57,910 bases of DNA from contig CAJYTY010000048.1 of NCBI GenBank assembly GCA_913777945.1, forward strand, positions 1 to 57,910, read 5' to 3'. This document shows positions 39,165-47,901 of this stretch, in pieces (positions within the stretch are counted from its first letter, which is position 1; each line of letters starts with the position of its first letter). A model generated the notes under the pieces. It ran no database searches. It was not told the DNA's origin and saw only the letters and a list, made by a program, of their open reading frames with translations. The position numbers and the translations under genes were made by a program. The stretch comes from an uncultured Acinetobacter sp. (GTDB taxonomy: Bacteria; Pseudomonadota; Gammaproteobacteria; Pseudomonadales; Moraxellaceae).

Positions 39165-40526
39165 TTACGATAAAGCCGTAATTAACTTTTGGTGTAAACC
39201 ACCAAAGCCGCCATTGGACATGATCACCACAGCATCGCCCTCACCTGCTTCATTGACTACACGGGCAATGATTTCATCTAAAGAGCGGCTGACTTCAGCC
39301 TTGTTTGATGACGCAGAGATCACGGGTTGTAAATCCCAATCCAAGCCCTCTGGTTGATACCAAATCACTTCATCGGCCAAACGTGCAGAGTGTGCTAAAC
39401 CATCTTTATGGCTACCCATACGCATGGTGTTAGAACGTGGTTCAATGATCGCCCACAGCTTACGTTCGCCTAAACGTTTACGTGCGCCGTCGAGTGTGGT
39501 TTCAATCGCGGTTGGGTGATGGGCAAAGTCATCATAGACTTCGATACCACGTAGCGTGCCTAACAGCTCCATACGGCGTTTAACACCACCGAAGTTGGAT
39601 AAGGCTTCACATGCCTGTTCAAGGCTGACACCAACGTGTTGTGCAGCCGCAATCGTTGCCAATGCATTGGCAACACTATGTTGCCCTGTCATGTTCCACT
39701 TCACTTCACCAACCACTTTGCCGTGCTCAAGTACTTTAAAGTGACTGCCATCGGCACTGATCAACTCAGCAGATAACGCAGCTTGCTCATTTGGTTCTAG
39801 ACTGGTACGCACCACAGGGGTCCAGCAGCCCTGCTCTAATACTTCATCGATATTGGTTTCAGTGATTGGCGCAATAATACGACCTTCGCTTGGAATAGTA
39901 CGCACTAAATGATGGAACTGTTTTTGAATCGCAGCCAGATCATCAAAAATATCGGCGTGATCAAATTCGAGGTTGTTGAGAATCGCAGTTTTAGGGTGAT
40001 AGTGAACGAACTTAGAACGCTTATCGAAGAAAGCAGAATCATATTCATCTGCTTCAACACAGAAATATTGACCGCCACCTAAACGTGCGCTTTCACTAAA
40101 ACCCAGCGGTACACCACCAATCAAAAAACCCGGATTTAGGCCTGCTTGATCAAGCACCCAAGCCAACATGGTGGTTGTTGTGGTTTTACCATGTGTACCT
40201 GCGACACCGAGTACATGTTTGCCTTGGAGCACATGATCAGCTAAAAATTGTGGACCTGAAATATAAGGCAGGCCTTCATTCAGCATGTATTCAATCGCAT
40301 CAATACCACGTTTCATTGCATTGCCTACGATCACAAGATCGGGATGTGGTTGCAAATGGCTACGATCATAACCTTGCATGAGTTCGATGCCTGCATTTTC
40401 CAGTTGAGTCGACATCGGTGGATAAACATTGGCATCTGAACCTGTGACTTTATGTCCTAAATCTCGTGCTAACAGAGCCAAAGACCCCATAAATGTGCCA
40501 CAAATACCCAAAATATGCAGATGCAT
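39165..40526 (-). CDS. mpl: UDP-N-acetylmuramate:L-alanyl-gamma-D-glutamyl-meso-diaminopimelate ligase
   Basis: Reattaches recycled murein tripeptide to UDP-MurNAc. The 453-aa Mur-ligase fold protein begins MHLHILGICGTFMGSLALLA. It has the ATP-binding loop GVAGTHGKTTTTTML, then FCVEADEYDSAFFDKRSKFV and VYDDFAHHPTAIETTL, the combination that separates Mpl from MurC. The start at 40526 follows GGAGAAGG; the frame runs to 40589 without support. It complements anmK in this window as a cell-wall recycling gene. Confidence 0.95.
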   Translation of the reverse strand: MHLHILGICGTFMGSLALLARDLGHKVTGSDANVYPPMSTQLENAGIELMQGYDRSHLQPHPDLVIVGNAMKRGIDAIEYMLNEGLPYISGPQFLADHVLQGKHVLGVAGTHGKTTTTTMLAWVLDQAGLNPGFLIGGVPLGFSESARLGGGQYFCVEADEYDSAFFDKRSKFVHYHPKTAILNNLEFDHADIFDDLAAIQKQFHHLVRTIPSEGRIIAPITETNIDEVLEQGCWTPVVRTSLEPNEQAALSAELISADGSHFKVLEHGKVVGEVKWNMTGQHSVANALATIAAAQHVGVSLEQACEALSNFGGVKRRMELLGTLRGIEVYDDFAHHPTAIETTLDGARKRLGERKLWAIIEPRSNTMRMGSHKDGLAHSARLADEVIWYQPEGLDWDLQPVISASSNKAEVSRSLDEIIARVVNEAGEGDAVVIMSNGGFGGLHQKLITALS

Positions 40527-40740
40527 AACGCGCCTTCTCCACTGCTTTGCATACAGCACGGAACTCGTGTGTATGATTGTCGTTATCAATAAAAATCAAT
40601 CGCAACGATAGCAAGGCTGACATTGAAAAGATAGTCAAAATTCGTTGTAGTTATTAACTTAAAATGAAGTGATTTTAACGTTATGCTGGTGTATTCAAAT
40701 GCAAATGATTCAGCCCTTATTTTTATAAAAGGACATACGA

Positions 40741-41091
40741 TTGAGCCCTACACTTTTAGCATTATGTTTGTTGATCATTTCTAACTGTTTTATGACTATG
40801 GCATGGTATGGGCATCTGAAGATTTTACATGGTGCACCGCTTTGGCAAGCAATCCTGTTTAGTTGGTGTATAGCTCTGCTGGAATATAGTTTTATGATTC
40901 CTGCGACTAAGTTATTAAATCAACAGGGTTGGAGTTTGGGGGAAATGAAGATCACCCAAGAGGTGGTTACACTCATGGTATTTGTTCCCTTTATGGTTTT
41001 TCTGTTTAAACAACCATTCAAGTTGGATTATGTCTGGGCTATGCTTTGTTTGATGGGATGTGTTTATTTTGTTTTTCGTAATCAAACCTAA
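40741..41091 (+). CDS. DMT-type small membrane protein, DUF486 family
   Basis: A 116-aa protein with four predicted helices, resembling half-size drug/metabolite transporter proteins of the DUF486 family. The characteristic core is FMTMAWYGHLKI and LLEYSFMIPA near the N-terminal half, and TQEVVTLMVFVPF later. The start is a TTG at 40741, supported by AAAGGA nine bases upstream. The function is unknown. It is divergent from mpl. Confidence 0.85.
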   Translation: MSPTLLALCLLIISNCFMTMAWYGHLKILHGAPLWQAILFSWCIALLEYSFMIPATKLLNQQGWSLGEMKITQEVVTLMVFVPFMVFLFKQPFKLDYVWAMLCLMGCVYFVFRNQT

Positions 41092-41123
41092 TTTTTCAAG
41101 AAAGCCGTTAATGCGTTCTGTGG

Positions 41124-41152
41124 TTGGGGATGTTTGAAAAAACCGCTATAAT
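41124..41152 (+). promoter_or_regulatory. Sigma-70 promoter of purE-purK
   Basis: TTGGGG (41124-41129), a 17-base spacer and a perfect TATAAT (41147-41152), 75 bases before the purE start. Confidence 0.65.
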
Positions 41153-41227
41153 ATTTGCCAATTTATTCCTTCGTGCTTGGCGTAAGTCGAGATACTTCTC
41201 TATTTTTATCATGTTTTGGAAAAGCCA

Positions 41228-41740
41228 ATGAATGCGGTCGCAACAGATAGCCAACCTTTAGTCGGAATTATCATGGGTTCTCAATCAGATTGGGCAACCC
41301 TTGAACATACCGCTAATATGCTCAAACAATTGGGTGTTCCTTTTGAAGCTGAGGTGGTTTCTGCGCACCGTACGCCAGATCGTTTATTTGAATATGCTGA
41401 AACAGCACGCGATCGTGGTATTCAGGTAATTATTGCGGGTGCTGGTGGCGCTGCACATTTGCCTGGGATGTGTGCTGCTAAAACTGATTTGCCTGTGCTT
41501 GGCGTGCCTGTTAAATCTTCAATTTTAAATGGCGTGGATTCATTGCTTTCGATTGTACAAATGCCAGCGGGTATTGCGGTAGGTACTTTGGCTATTGGTC
41601 AGGCTGGTGCAACTAATGCGGCAATTCTTGCAGCACAAATTCTAGGTTTAACCCGCCCAGATATTGCTAAAAATGTGGCTGATTTCCGCACAGCTCAAAC
41701 GGAAAAAGTATCGAACAATAACATTCCTGGTCAAGTATAA
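41228..41740 (+). CDS. purE: 5-(carboxyamino)imidazole ribonucleotide mutase
   Basis: Converts N5-CAIR to CAIR in purine synthesis, using the PurK product. The 170-aa protein has the family motifs [33 protein letters not shown] and [21 protein letters not shown] start at ATG 41228; the frame also opens at TTG 41216. It is followed 11 bp later by purK in the same operon, as in most proteobacteria. Confidence 0.97.
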   Translation: MNAVATDSQPLVGIIMGSQSDWATLEHTANMLKQLGVPFEAEVVSAHRTPDRLFEYAETARDRGIQVIIAGAGGAAHLPGMCAAKTDLPVLGVPVKSSILNGVDSLLSIVQMPAGIAVGTLAIGQAGATNAAILAAQILGLTRPDIAKNVADFRTAQTEKVSNNNIPGQV

Positions 41741-41751
41741 CGGGGCCAATC

Positions 41752-42873
41752 ATGAATAAAACCATCGGTATTTTTGGTGGTGGACAGCTTGGGCGCATGA
41801 TGGCGCAAGCAGCTTTACCACTCAATATTCAATGTAGCTTTTTCGAAGCCGAAACAGACTGCCCAGCAGCTATTTTAGGTCCTGTATTTTCAAGTAAAAA
41901 TCCAGAAGCACTACAAGATTTCATCGCAAGTGCCGATGTATTTAGCCTTGAATTTGAAAATACGCCTGTTGCTGATGTAGATGTTTTGACCCAAACTAAG
42001 ACACTACACCCTCCTCGCCTTGCTTTGGCGACAGCACAAAATCGCTTGGCAGAAAAAAGTTTGTTTGACGAACTTGGTATCCCAGTTGCGCCGTATCGTG
42101 CTGTGGATAGCTTGGACAGCTTAAAACAAGCGGTAACTGAATTAGGCTTACCTATCGTATTAAAAACCGTAACAGGCGGCTACGATGGTAAAGGTCAGTT
42201 TGTATTACGTTCTGAAGATCAAATTGATACAGCTTGGACTGAATTAGGGCCTGCCAAAAGCTTGATTGCAGAAAGTTTTGTGAAGTTTAGCCGTGAAGTA
42301 TCGATTATTGCGGTACGTGGTCAAGATGGTGATGTCAAAACATGGGCACTCGCCGAAAACCATCATCACAATGGTATTCTCTCTCATTCGATTGTTCCTG
42401 CACCAAATAGCACAGATTTACAGCCAGTTGCACAAGACTATATTACTCGGTTGTTGAATCATCTTAATTATGTGGGTGTGCTTACGCTTGAATTATTCGT
42501 GACCGAACAAGGGCTTTATGCGAATGAAATGGCATGTCGTGTTCATAATTCAGGACATTGGTCGATTGAAGGTGCGATTTGCTCGCAGTTTGAAAATCAT
42601 ATTCGTGCAGTAGCAGGCTTGCCGCTTGGAGCAACCGATGTTGTGCGTCCAACAGTGATGATCAATATCATTGGTCAACACCCTAAATCAGAAGATGTTT
42701 TAGCACTCAAAGGTGCGCATTTACATCTTTATAATAAGTCTGAGCGTGCTGGTCGTAAGCTTGGTCATATTACTTTGATGCCAAACAATAGTGACGAATT
42801 GACTGTGTTATGCTGCCAATTAGCTCAGATTTTACCTGTGCCATTGGCATTAACAGCGGATATGAACCTCTAA
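41752..42873 (+). CDS. purK: 5-(carboxyamino)imidazole ribonucleotide synthase
   Basis: An ATP-grasp enzyme that carboxylates AIR to N5-CAIR. The 373-aa protein opens IGIFGGGQLGRMMAQAA and carries KTVTGGYDGKGQF (ATP-grasp), EFVKFSREVS-type sequence and ANEMACRVHNSGHWSIEGA. It forms an operon with purE. A terminator follows at 42891. Its stop codon lies three bases before a DnaA box, the first element of the unusual array described at 42930. Confidence 0.97.
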   Translation: MNKTIGIFGGGQLGRMMAQAALPLNIQCSFFEAETDCPAAILGPVFSSKNPEALQDFIASADVFSLEFENTPVADVDVLTQTKTLHPPRLALATAQNRLAEKSLFDELGIPVAPYRAVDSLDSLKQAVTELGLPIVLKTVTGGYDGKGQFVLRSEDQIDTAWTELGPAKSLIAESFVKFSREVSIIAVRGQDGDVKTWALAENHHHNGILSHSIVPAPNSTDLQPVAQDYITRLLNHLNYVGVLTLELFVTEQGLYANEMACRVHNSGHWSIEGAICSQFENHIRAVAGLPLGATDVVRPTVMINIIGQHPKSEDVLALKGAHLHLYNKSERAGRKLGHITLMPNNSDELTVLCCQLAQILPVPLALTADMNL

Positions 42874-42875
42874 AC

Positions 42876-42884
42876 TTATCCACA
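42876..42884 (+). other. DnaA box outside oriC
   Basis: A perfect TTATCCACA immediately after the purK stop. A second perfect copy lies on the minus strand at 42984-42992. The one-mismatch site TTATCAACA is on the minus strand at 43339-43347. Confidence 0.7.
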
Positions 42885-42890
42885 ATAGCT

Positions 42891-42918
42891 AAAAAAGCGA
42901 TCTTCGGGTCGCTTTTTT
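42891..42918 (+). terminator. Terminator after purK
   Basis: A 10-bp stem AAAAAAGCGA/TCGCTTTTTT (42891-42900 with 42909-42918) has a loop containing TTCG. Confidence 0.9.
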
Positions 42919-42929
42919 ATCGTCTATTA

Positions 42930-43491
42930 TTTTAAATTTAAAGTTTTAAATTCAAAAAATGCGCGATACCATTTTTGGTGTGCTGTGGATAACTTTAAAC
43001 TGGGCTTTTGAATTTAAAATAGTGTGAAAAATTTGAATTTAAACTATGGTGGGTTATTGAGTGTTGTGGTTTAAATTCAAAAATATGCAGTTTTTAAATT
43101 TAAAACTAAGGGTGTTGCTGTGTTTTGAATTTAAATTTTGAGATTGTGGGTATCTATTCTTGATCTTAATTTTATAAAATGTAAGGAATAATGTGTGGAT
43201 TCAAGCTGTTTTAGTAAATTGGAATGAATTTAAATGAGGTATCGATTTTTGAATTCAAAAAACATGATCGATATGAAGTTATTTTTAAATTCAAAATACA
43301 GATAATGATTGATGCTTGTTTTGAATTTAAATGGGTGGTGTTGATAACTTTTAAATTTAAAACGACGGTAGAATTATGAATTTAAAAATTAGGTTTTAAA
43401 TTTAAAAGACAATGAATGAATTCAAAGTTACGTTTCCAAACGATACAGATTCAAACAGCATGTTAAGGTGATATGGAAATTTGAATTCAAA
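42930..43491. repeat. Array of about 16 palindromic TTTRAATTYAAA elements
   Basis: A 633-bp non-coding gap holds repeated 12- to 14-base palindromes of the form TTTRAATTYAAA. Clear copies lie at 42930, 42944, 43006, 43032, 43070, 43091, 43123, 43246, 43282, 43319, 43349, 43394 and 43480. Partial copies lie at 43225, 43377 and 43417. Spacing is irregular, roughly 15 to 120 bases, and the intervening sequence is not repeated. The same 12-mers occur in oriC at 18424, 18552 and 18797. DnaA boxes accompany both sites. The function is unknown. Confidence 0.85.
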
Positions 43492-43506
43492 TATTTTGGT
43501 TAACTC

Positions 43507-44802
43507 ATGAAACATTATTTTTCTTTTTTTCTAGGCACTGCCTTTTTTACGTTTTTTAGTCAGGCACATGCTGAGCTTGTGATTAATGGTGCAACATTTT
43601 CCTCATCCTCAACTGCTATTCAAAACACGAGTACATATACTTCAACTTCAGGTTTTCAAGGCTGCTTAGCAAATTTACGCTCACAAGCAATTGCTTCTGG
43701 TGTTTCAGCATCAAGCTATGATCGTTACACGCAGAATTTAAAACCAGATTATTCGGTCATAGACAAATTGAATTATCAACCTGAATTTTCTACTGCAATT
43801 TGGGACTATTTATCAGGTTTGGTTGATGATGAGCGTGTCCAAGCAGGTAAACAGAAACTTGCTCAACATCGTGCTGTTTTAAATCGAGTTGAACAGGCTT
43901 ATGGTGTACCGGCAGAAACTGTAGTGGCGGTGTGGGGTGTGGAAAGTAACTATGGCGATATTTCAGGTAAATATCCTTTATTACAAGCATTAGGCACTTT
44001 AAGTTGTGAGGGACGCCGTCAAAGTTATTTCCGAGGTGAATTTTTTGCAGCAATGCGAATCTTACAGCGTGGTGATTTAAACCAAGACCAACTCTATGGC
44101 TCATGGGCAGGTGCGTTTGGACATACTCAATTTATGCCATCGACCTACGAGCGCTTAGCAGTAGATTTTGATGGTGATGGTCGACGTGATTTGGTTTCAA
44201 GCACAACAGATGCATTAGCTTCGACGGCTAACTTTTTAAAGCAAGCAGGCTGGCAAACAGGTATGCCGTGGGGTTTTGAAATCAAAATTCCTCAAGGAAT
44301 GTCAATTGCAGGAGAAAGTCGTCGCAATAAAAAATCTTTGAATAGTTGGATTGCACAAGGTGTGACGCGTGCAGATGGCACAGCTTTAATTCAGGGTAAT
44401 TTATCGGGAAGTACGCCTGCTGGATTGATTTCACCTGCGGGCGCAAATGGTCCAATATTTTTGGTCTTTAAAAACTTTGATGCAATTTATAGCTATAACG
44501 CTGCTGAAAGTTATGGTTTAGCGATCGCTCATTTATCTGATCGTTTACGTGGTGGTACAGCATTTTTAACGTCTTGGCCAACCGATGATGCAGGGACTTC
44601 TCGAGCAGAGCGTCGCGAAATTCAGCAGTTTTTGGTCAAGCGAGGTTATGATATTGGTGTGGTGGATGGATTGATTGGAGACAAAAGTCGTCAAGCCATT
44701 CGCCAAGAGCAAACACGCTTAGGCTTGAATCCTACAGGTCGCGCTGGGCAGCAGATTTTACGTGCATTTAGGCAAGAACAAGCAAAACAAATGATGCAAT
44801 AA
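43507..44802 (+). CDS. Lytic murein transglycosylase (MltB-type) with peptidoglycan-binding domain
   Basis: A 431-aa exported enzyme that cleaves peptidoglycan to 1,6-anhydro-MurNAc products. A signal peptide ends near SQAHA (residue 22). The catalytic domain has VWGVESNYGDISGKYP, with the probable catalytic Glu146, then AGAFGHTQFMPSTYE and VDFDGDGRRDL. A C-terminal PG-binding module (RREIQQFLVKRGYDIGVVDG, about 370-425) follows. A Ser/Thr-rich stretch separates the signal from the catalytic domain. The ribosome-binding site is weak. Its leader is the palindrome array, so any regulator binding there could act on it. Its products would feed AnmK-dependent recycling. Confidence 0.92.
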   Translation: MKHYFSFFLGTAFFTFFSQAHAELVINGATFSSSSTAIQNTSTYTSTSGFQGCLANLRSQAIASGVSASSYDRYTQNLKPDYSVIDKLNYQPEFSTAIWDYLSGLVDDERVQAGKQKLAQHRAVLNRVEQAYGVPAETVVAVWGVESNYGDISGKYPLLQALGTLSCEGRRQSYFRGEFFAAMRILQRGDLNQDQLYGSWAGAFGHTQFMPSTYERLAVDFDGDGRRDLVSSTTDALASTANFLKQAGWQTGMPWGFEIKIPQGMSIAGESRRNKKSLNSWIAQGVTRADGTALIQGNLSGSTPAGLISPAGANGPIFLVFKNFDAIYSYNAAESYGLAIAHLSDRLRGGTAFLTSWPTDDAGTSRAERREIQQFLVKRGYDIGVVDGLIGDKSRQAIRQEQTRLGLNPTGRAGQQILRAFRQEQAKQMMQ

Positions 44803-44810
44803 GTATATTT

Positions 44811-44852
44811 AAATAAAATAAGGTCTGCTTAAACGCAGACCTTATTTTATTT
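44811..44852. terminator. Bidirectional terminator after the transglycosylase gene
   Basis: A perfect 18-bp stem (44811-44828 with 44835-44852) with a 6-base loop, core AAGGTCTGC. It overlaps the stop codon of the convergent gene by two bases. Confidence 0.92.
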
Positions 44853-45222
44853 AGGGTGCAGCATCTAATTTTATGGCTTCTAGAATATCAAAAATTACTG
44901 CTGTGACATCTTGGCTTAAATCACGATCATTAAAAATCTCGTAAGCAGTAATGGTCACATCTGTATCGCTAGGCAGTTGTTTTTGTTCTTCTTCAATCAG
45001 GTGTTCAATTGGCAAGAGCGTTTGTTTAACTTCGAGATGTAGAACTTCATTATAAGTAAGATTCTCATCTTCAAACTCTAATTCATGTTCATTGAAATAG
45101 GGGATCAAAATAGAATGAAGATACGGACTAAGATCCTGAATATCTAAGATTTCAATATCACGAGTCTGTTCAATCGTACTGATGTGGTCATTCACTTCAA
45201 TGAGGATATGATAATAACTCAT
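44851..45222 (-). CDS. Uncharacterised small acidic protein
   Basis: I do not recognise a family. The 123-aa protein begins MSYYHILIEVNDHISTIEQ. It is strongly acidic, with no signal peptide, cysteine or membrane segment, so it is presumably cytoplasmic. ATG 45222 follows GGAG by six bases; the frame extends to 45270 without support. It stands alone between a transglycosylase and the metzincin trio. Confidence 0.7.
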   Translation of the reverse strand: MSYYHILIEVNDHISTIEQTRDIEILDIQDLSPYLHSILIPYFNEHELEFEDENLTYNEVLHLEVKQTLLPIEHLIEEEQKQLPSDTDVTITAYEIFNDRDLSQDVTAVIFDILEAIKLDAAP

Positions 45223-45354
45223 GCTGATCTCCATTAAGACTAAGATGATGTTTTGACACCACAATAACATGAATAAATCAAAAGAATCGACTCATTGTTA
45301 CGATCTTTTTAAAAACATCAGCTTATAGATTTCTCATATCCTTATAATAGAGAC

Positions 45355-46260
45355 TTAACGAGAAAAGCCGAGCAGTTCTAGATCGACATCTGCGAGTTGA
45401 AAGTTCTTCGCATCTTGTTCCTTGATTCTTGGATACATCAGTGATTTTGGATCTTTGGTATGCTTTAAACCTAGTGCATGTCCAAACTCATGTGCCAGAG
45501 TGAGGCGTAAATCATCAAGTGATGAAAATTCATAAATAAAAATCTGTTTTCCATCAAATTGACCTTTATGTATGACTTGTGGTTTAAAGTTTTGATTAAA
45601 TGCTGCAACAGATTCATTTAACTGTTGATGTAGCTGTTTGGATTTTTCTACTTCATCATTCAGTTGTTGAACCAACAAATTATGCTGTTCAATTTGATTC
45701 TGTAAGTCAGCAGATTGTTGTTTTAACAGTTGTTGTTGCTGTTGAAGAGTCATCATTAGACTTTTTTGAAAGCGTGAGGTTTCTAGTTTTTGCAACGTTT
45801 TCTGGTATTTCGCAGTATTACTTTGGTACCCAATTTTTTGCAATTCGAGTTGCATTGCTGACTGTACTAAATTTTCTCTTATATTTTGAAGCTGTTGATT
45901 TTGATTTAACCAGTTTTGTTGTTTCTGCTCCAATATGTATAGATTCTCTGAGCGTTTCATACTACGAACTTGACGTTGATCAAACACTAAATGAATGACT
46001 AACTCTGCCTTAGGGTCGTAAACAAAATACTTTTGACCTGTATCTTTTTCCCAGATCGCAGCAGCTTGCTTAGAGAGTTCAATCATTTGTTGCGAACTTA
46101 TATTTAAGCGAGGATCTAAGCTTGCGATGCGATAGTGCAGGGGATTATTGCTACTGTATGCAATCGGATTTTTGCTTGAGTTTGCTGAAATTTGAGCGAA
46201 AGCAGTTGCTGAAGCTATCATGAAAAAGCATGTAGCCAAAACAAGGGAGAACGGGTGCAT
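45355..46260 (-). CDS. Secreted metzincin (matrixin-like) protease with coiled-coil insert, copy A
   Basis: A 301-aa precursor with a signal peptide ending near AFAQ. The zinc site is HEFGHALGLKH (H257, H261, H267), and the Met-turn follows as SLMYP, defining a metzincin/M10-like protease. The first part of the fold is HYRIASLDPRLNISSQQM to VIHLVFDQRQ. It is separated from the rest (FDGKQIFIYEF) by about 130 residues of Gln/Leu-rich coiled coil. It is the first of three paralogs with the same layout. There is no propeptide with a cysteine switch. Substrate unknown. Confidence 0.88.
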   Translation of the reverse strand: MHPFSLVLATCFFMIASATAFAQISANSSKNPIAYSSNNPLHYRIASLDPRLNISSQQMIELSKQAAAIWEKDTGQKYFVYDPKAELVIHLVFDQRQVRSMKRSENLYILEQKQQNWLNQNQQLQNIRENLVQSAMQLELQKIGYQSNTAKYQKTLQKLETSRFQKSLMMTLQQQQQLLKQQSADLQNQIEQHNLLVQQLNDEVEKSKQLHQQLNESVAAFNQNFKPQVIHKGQFDGKQIFIYEFSSLDDLRLTLAHEFGHALGLKHTKDPKSLMYPRIKEQDAKNFQLADVDLELLGFSR

Positions 46261-46569
46261 GACGAAAGATAAAGATTGAAAAAGGTCGCATTTTAATCAA
46301 ATTTAATTTGTAGTCAAATTACTAAAAAGCTTCTTTATACTAGTTTTAATTTCAGGTTTGGATGAAAAAAGTGTCAAAATAGACGAGAATAAATGAACTT
46401 TAATATGCTATTTTTTCTATAAAATATTACACAATAGTTCAGATTACAGTGGTTTAAATTTAATCATTTTTTCAAACTTTAAATTAAATAAGATGAAATA
46501 GAACATAATAAAATACATTCTATTTCACATAAATAAATTTCATTTAATGCAAATAAATATACCAAATGA
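46261..46569. other. AT-rich gap between metzincin copies A and B
   Basis: 309 bp without a recognisable gene. It should contain the copy A promoter. The only structure seen is the inverted repeat TGAAATAGAA/TTCTATTTCA (46494-46503 with 46518-46527). It lies about 40 bases past the copy B stop and may be its terminator. Confidence 0.6.
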
Positions 46570-47529
46570 TCAGTTTTTGTCAGAAACTGACATTGTCAAA
46601 TCATTTGCTGAGGAAGATGGTGTCATTGTTCGAACAAGATCTCGGTCTGCTTCAGTTAGTGAAAGTTTTTCAAGATTTTGTTGCTGAATAATTGGATACA
46701 TCAGCGATGTTGGATCATTGGTATGCTCTAGCCCAAGTGCATGACCAAACTCATGTGCAAGCGTCAAACGTAAATCATTTTTAGATGAAAACTCGTAAAT
46801 ATAAATCTGTTTACCATTGAAATGCCCTTTGTGAAACAAACGTGGCTGAAATGTTTGATTAAATTGATGAGCTGATGCCACAAGCTGCTTATTATTTTGA
46901 TTGAGTTTTTGAATATCTCGATTAAGTTGCTGAGTTTTTTGATTATGAACTTGAATCTCTTGTTGTAGCATAGCGGATTGTTGCTGTAATGCTTTTTGGC
47001 GTTGGCTTAATTGCTCCGCTAATTCTTTCGATGATGAACGCATTTGATTAAAACGTTGTACGTCAACATTGTACTGTTGAAATTGTGCTGTAAGCTGAGA
47101 TTGTTTACTGGCAATTAAACTGGTTGTTTTTTGCACTTCATCTTTGAACTGCTGTAATTGTTGATTTTGTTGTTCCCATTGACCTTGTTGTTGTTTGAGT
47201 TGATCTAAGTTTTGAACACGTTCAGCACTGCGTTGTTGACGTTCATCAAAAACTAGATTGATCGTAAATTCTGCTTGGGGATCGTAAATAAAGTGCTGTT
47301 GACCTGTTTCTTTTTCCCAAATTTTAGCTGCTTGTTGGGTCAACTTAAGTACCTGTTGAGTATCTAAATTAAATCGTGGATCAATGTCAGCAATTCGATA
47401 ATGTAGTGGAGCTTTTATCAACTCATGTGGGTGAATATTGTTATTGACGGAGCTGCTTTGTGCGTAAGAGAGATTAGAAATTCCCATGCATAAACACGCA
47501 GCAAAAAAAGCGAAATGATGATGGCGCAT
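46570..47529 (-). CDS. Secreted metzincin (matrixin-like) protease with coiled-coil insert, copy B
   Basis: A 319-aa precursor with a signal peptide ending near LSYAQ. The N-terminal half-fold is HYRIADIDPRFNLDTQQVL to INLVFDERQ. It is followed by about 140 residues rich in Gln and Leu heptads, then FNGKQIYIYEF, the zinc motif HEFGHALGLEH and Met-turn SLMYP. A Ser-rich tail beyond the fold is unique to this copy. ATG 47529 is chosen, nine bases after AGGAG; a TTG two codons earlier is also in frame. There is a separate 372-bp leader, so the three copies are probably transcribed independently. Confidence 0.88.
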   Translation of the reverse strand: MRHHHFAFFAACLCMGISNLSYAQSSSVNNNIHPHELIKAPLHYRIADIDPRFNLDTQQVLKLTQQAAKIWEKETGQQHFIYDPQAEFTINLVFDERQQRSAERVQNLDQLKQQQGQWEQQNQQLQQFKDEVQKTTSLIASKQSQLTAQFQQYNVDVQRFNQMRSSSKELAEQLSQRQKALQQQSAMLQQEIQVHNQKTQQLNRDIQKLNQNNKQLVASAHQFNQTFQPRLFHKGHFNGKQIYIYEFSSKNDLRLTLAHEFGHALGLEHTNDPTSLMYPIIQQQNLEKLSLTEADRDLVRTMTPSSSANDLTMSVSDKN

Positions 47530-47901
47530 GAGCAATCTCTCCTAAATAAAGCTTATTTTTAAGCAATCTCTAGGTTTCGTCAAAACGCTATACATTTAAT
47601 AAATATAGATAAAAAGTGTGATTTTTTTCTAATAAATAAAAAATTAAATCGAATAATTTACACAATGGAAAAGAAAAATATTTGTTTGTTTTTTAATCTT
47701 AAGTCGAAAAATATCAAAGTATTAAATATAAACTGATGGAAATTTCTGAAAAAGACGGCAAAAAATCACCCTATTGTTAACTTTTGTAAATATTTTTGAA
47801 AATGGGGAATTTTTTTACTTTTAAGTTAAAAATTGGTCATTTATGACATTTAAGGTCCATCGCCATTTTCTAAAATCTAATGCTCATTCAGCCATAAAAG
47901 G
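47530..47901. other. AT-rich gap between metzincin copies B and C
   Basis: 372 bp, very AT-rich, without any gene, long repeat or convincing terminator that I can see. It presumably carries the copy B promoter. Confidence 0.6.

Noticed and set aside
40175..40381. Plus-strand frame of 68 codons opposite mpl
   Set aside because: His-rich, unlike any family; a shadow of the mpl coding frame.
42930..43491. Reading the palindrome array as a CRISPR array
   Set aside because: The repeats are only 12-14 bases, irregularly spaced, vary at fixed R/Y positions, and there are no cas genes.
42876..43491. Calling the array a second replication origin outright
   Set aside because: It has fewer DnaA boxes than oriC and no replication genes beside it; only shared motifs support it, so it is left as a hypothesis.
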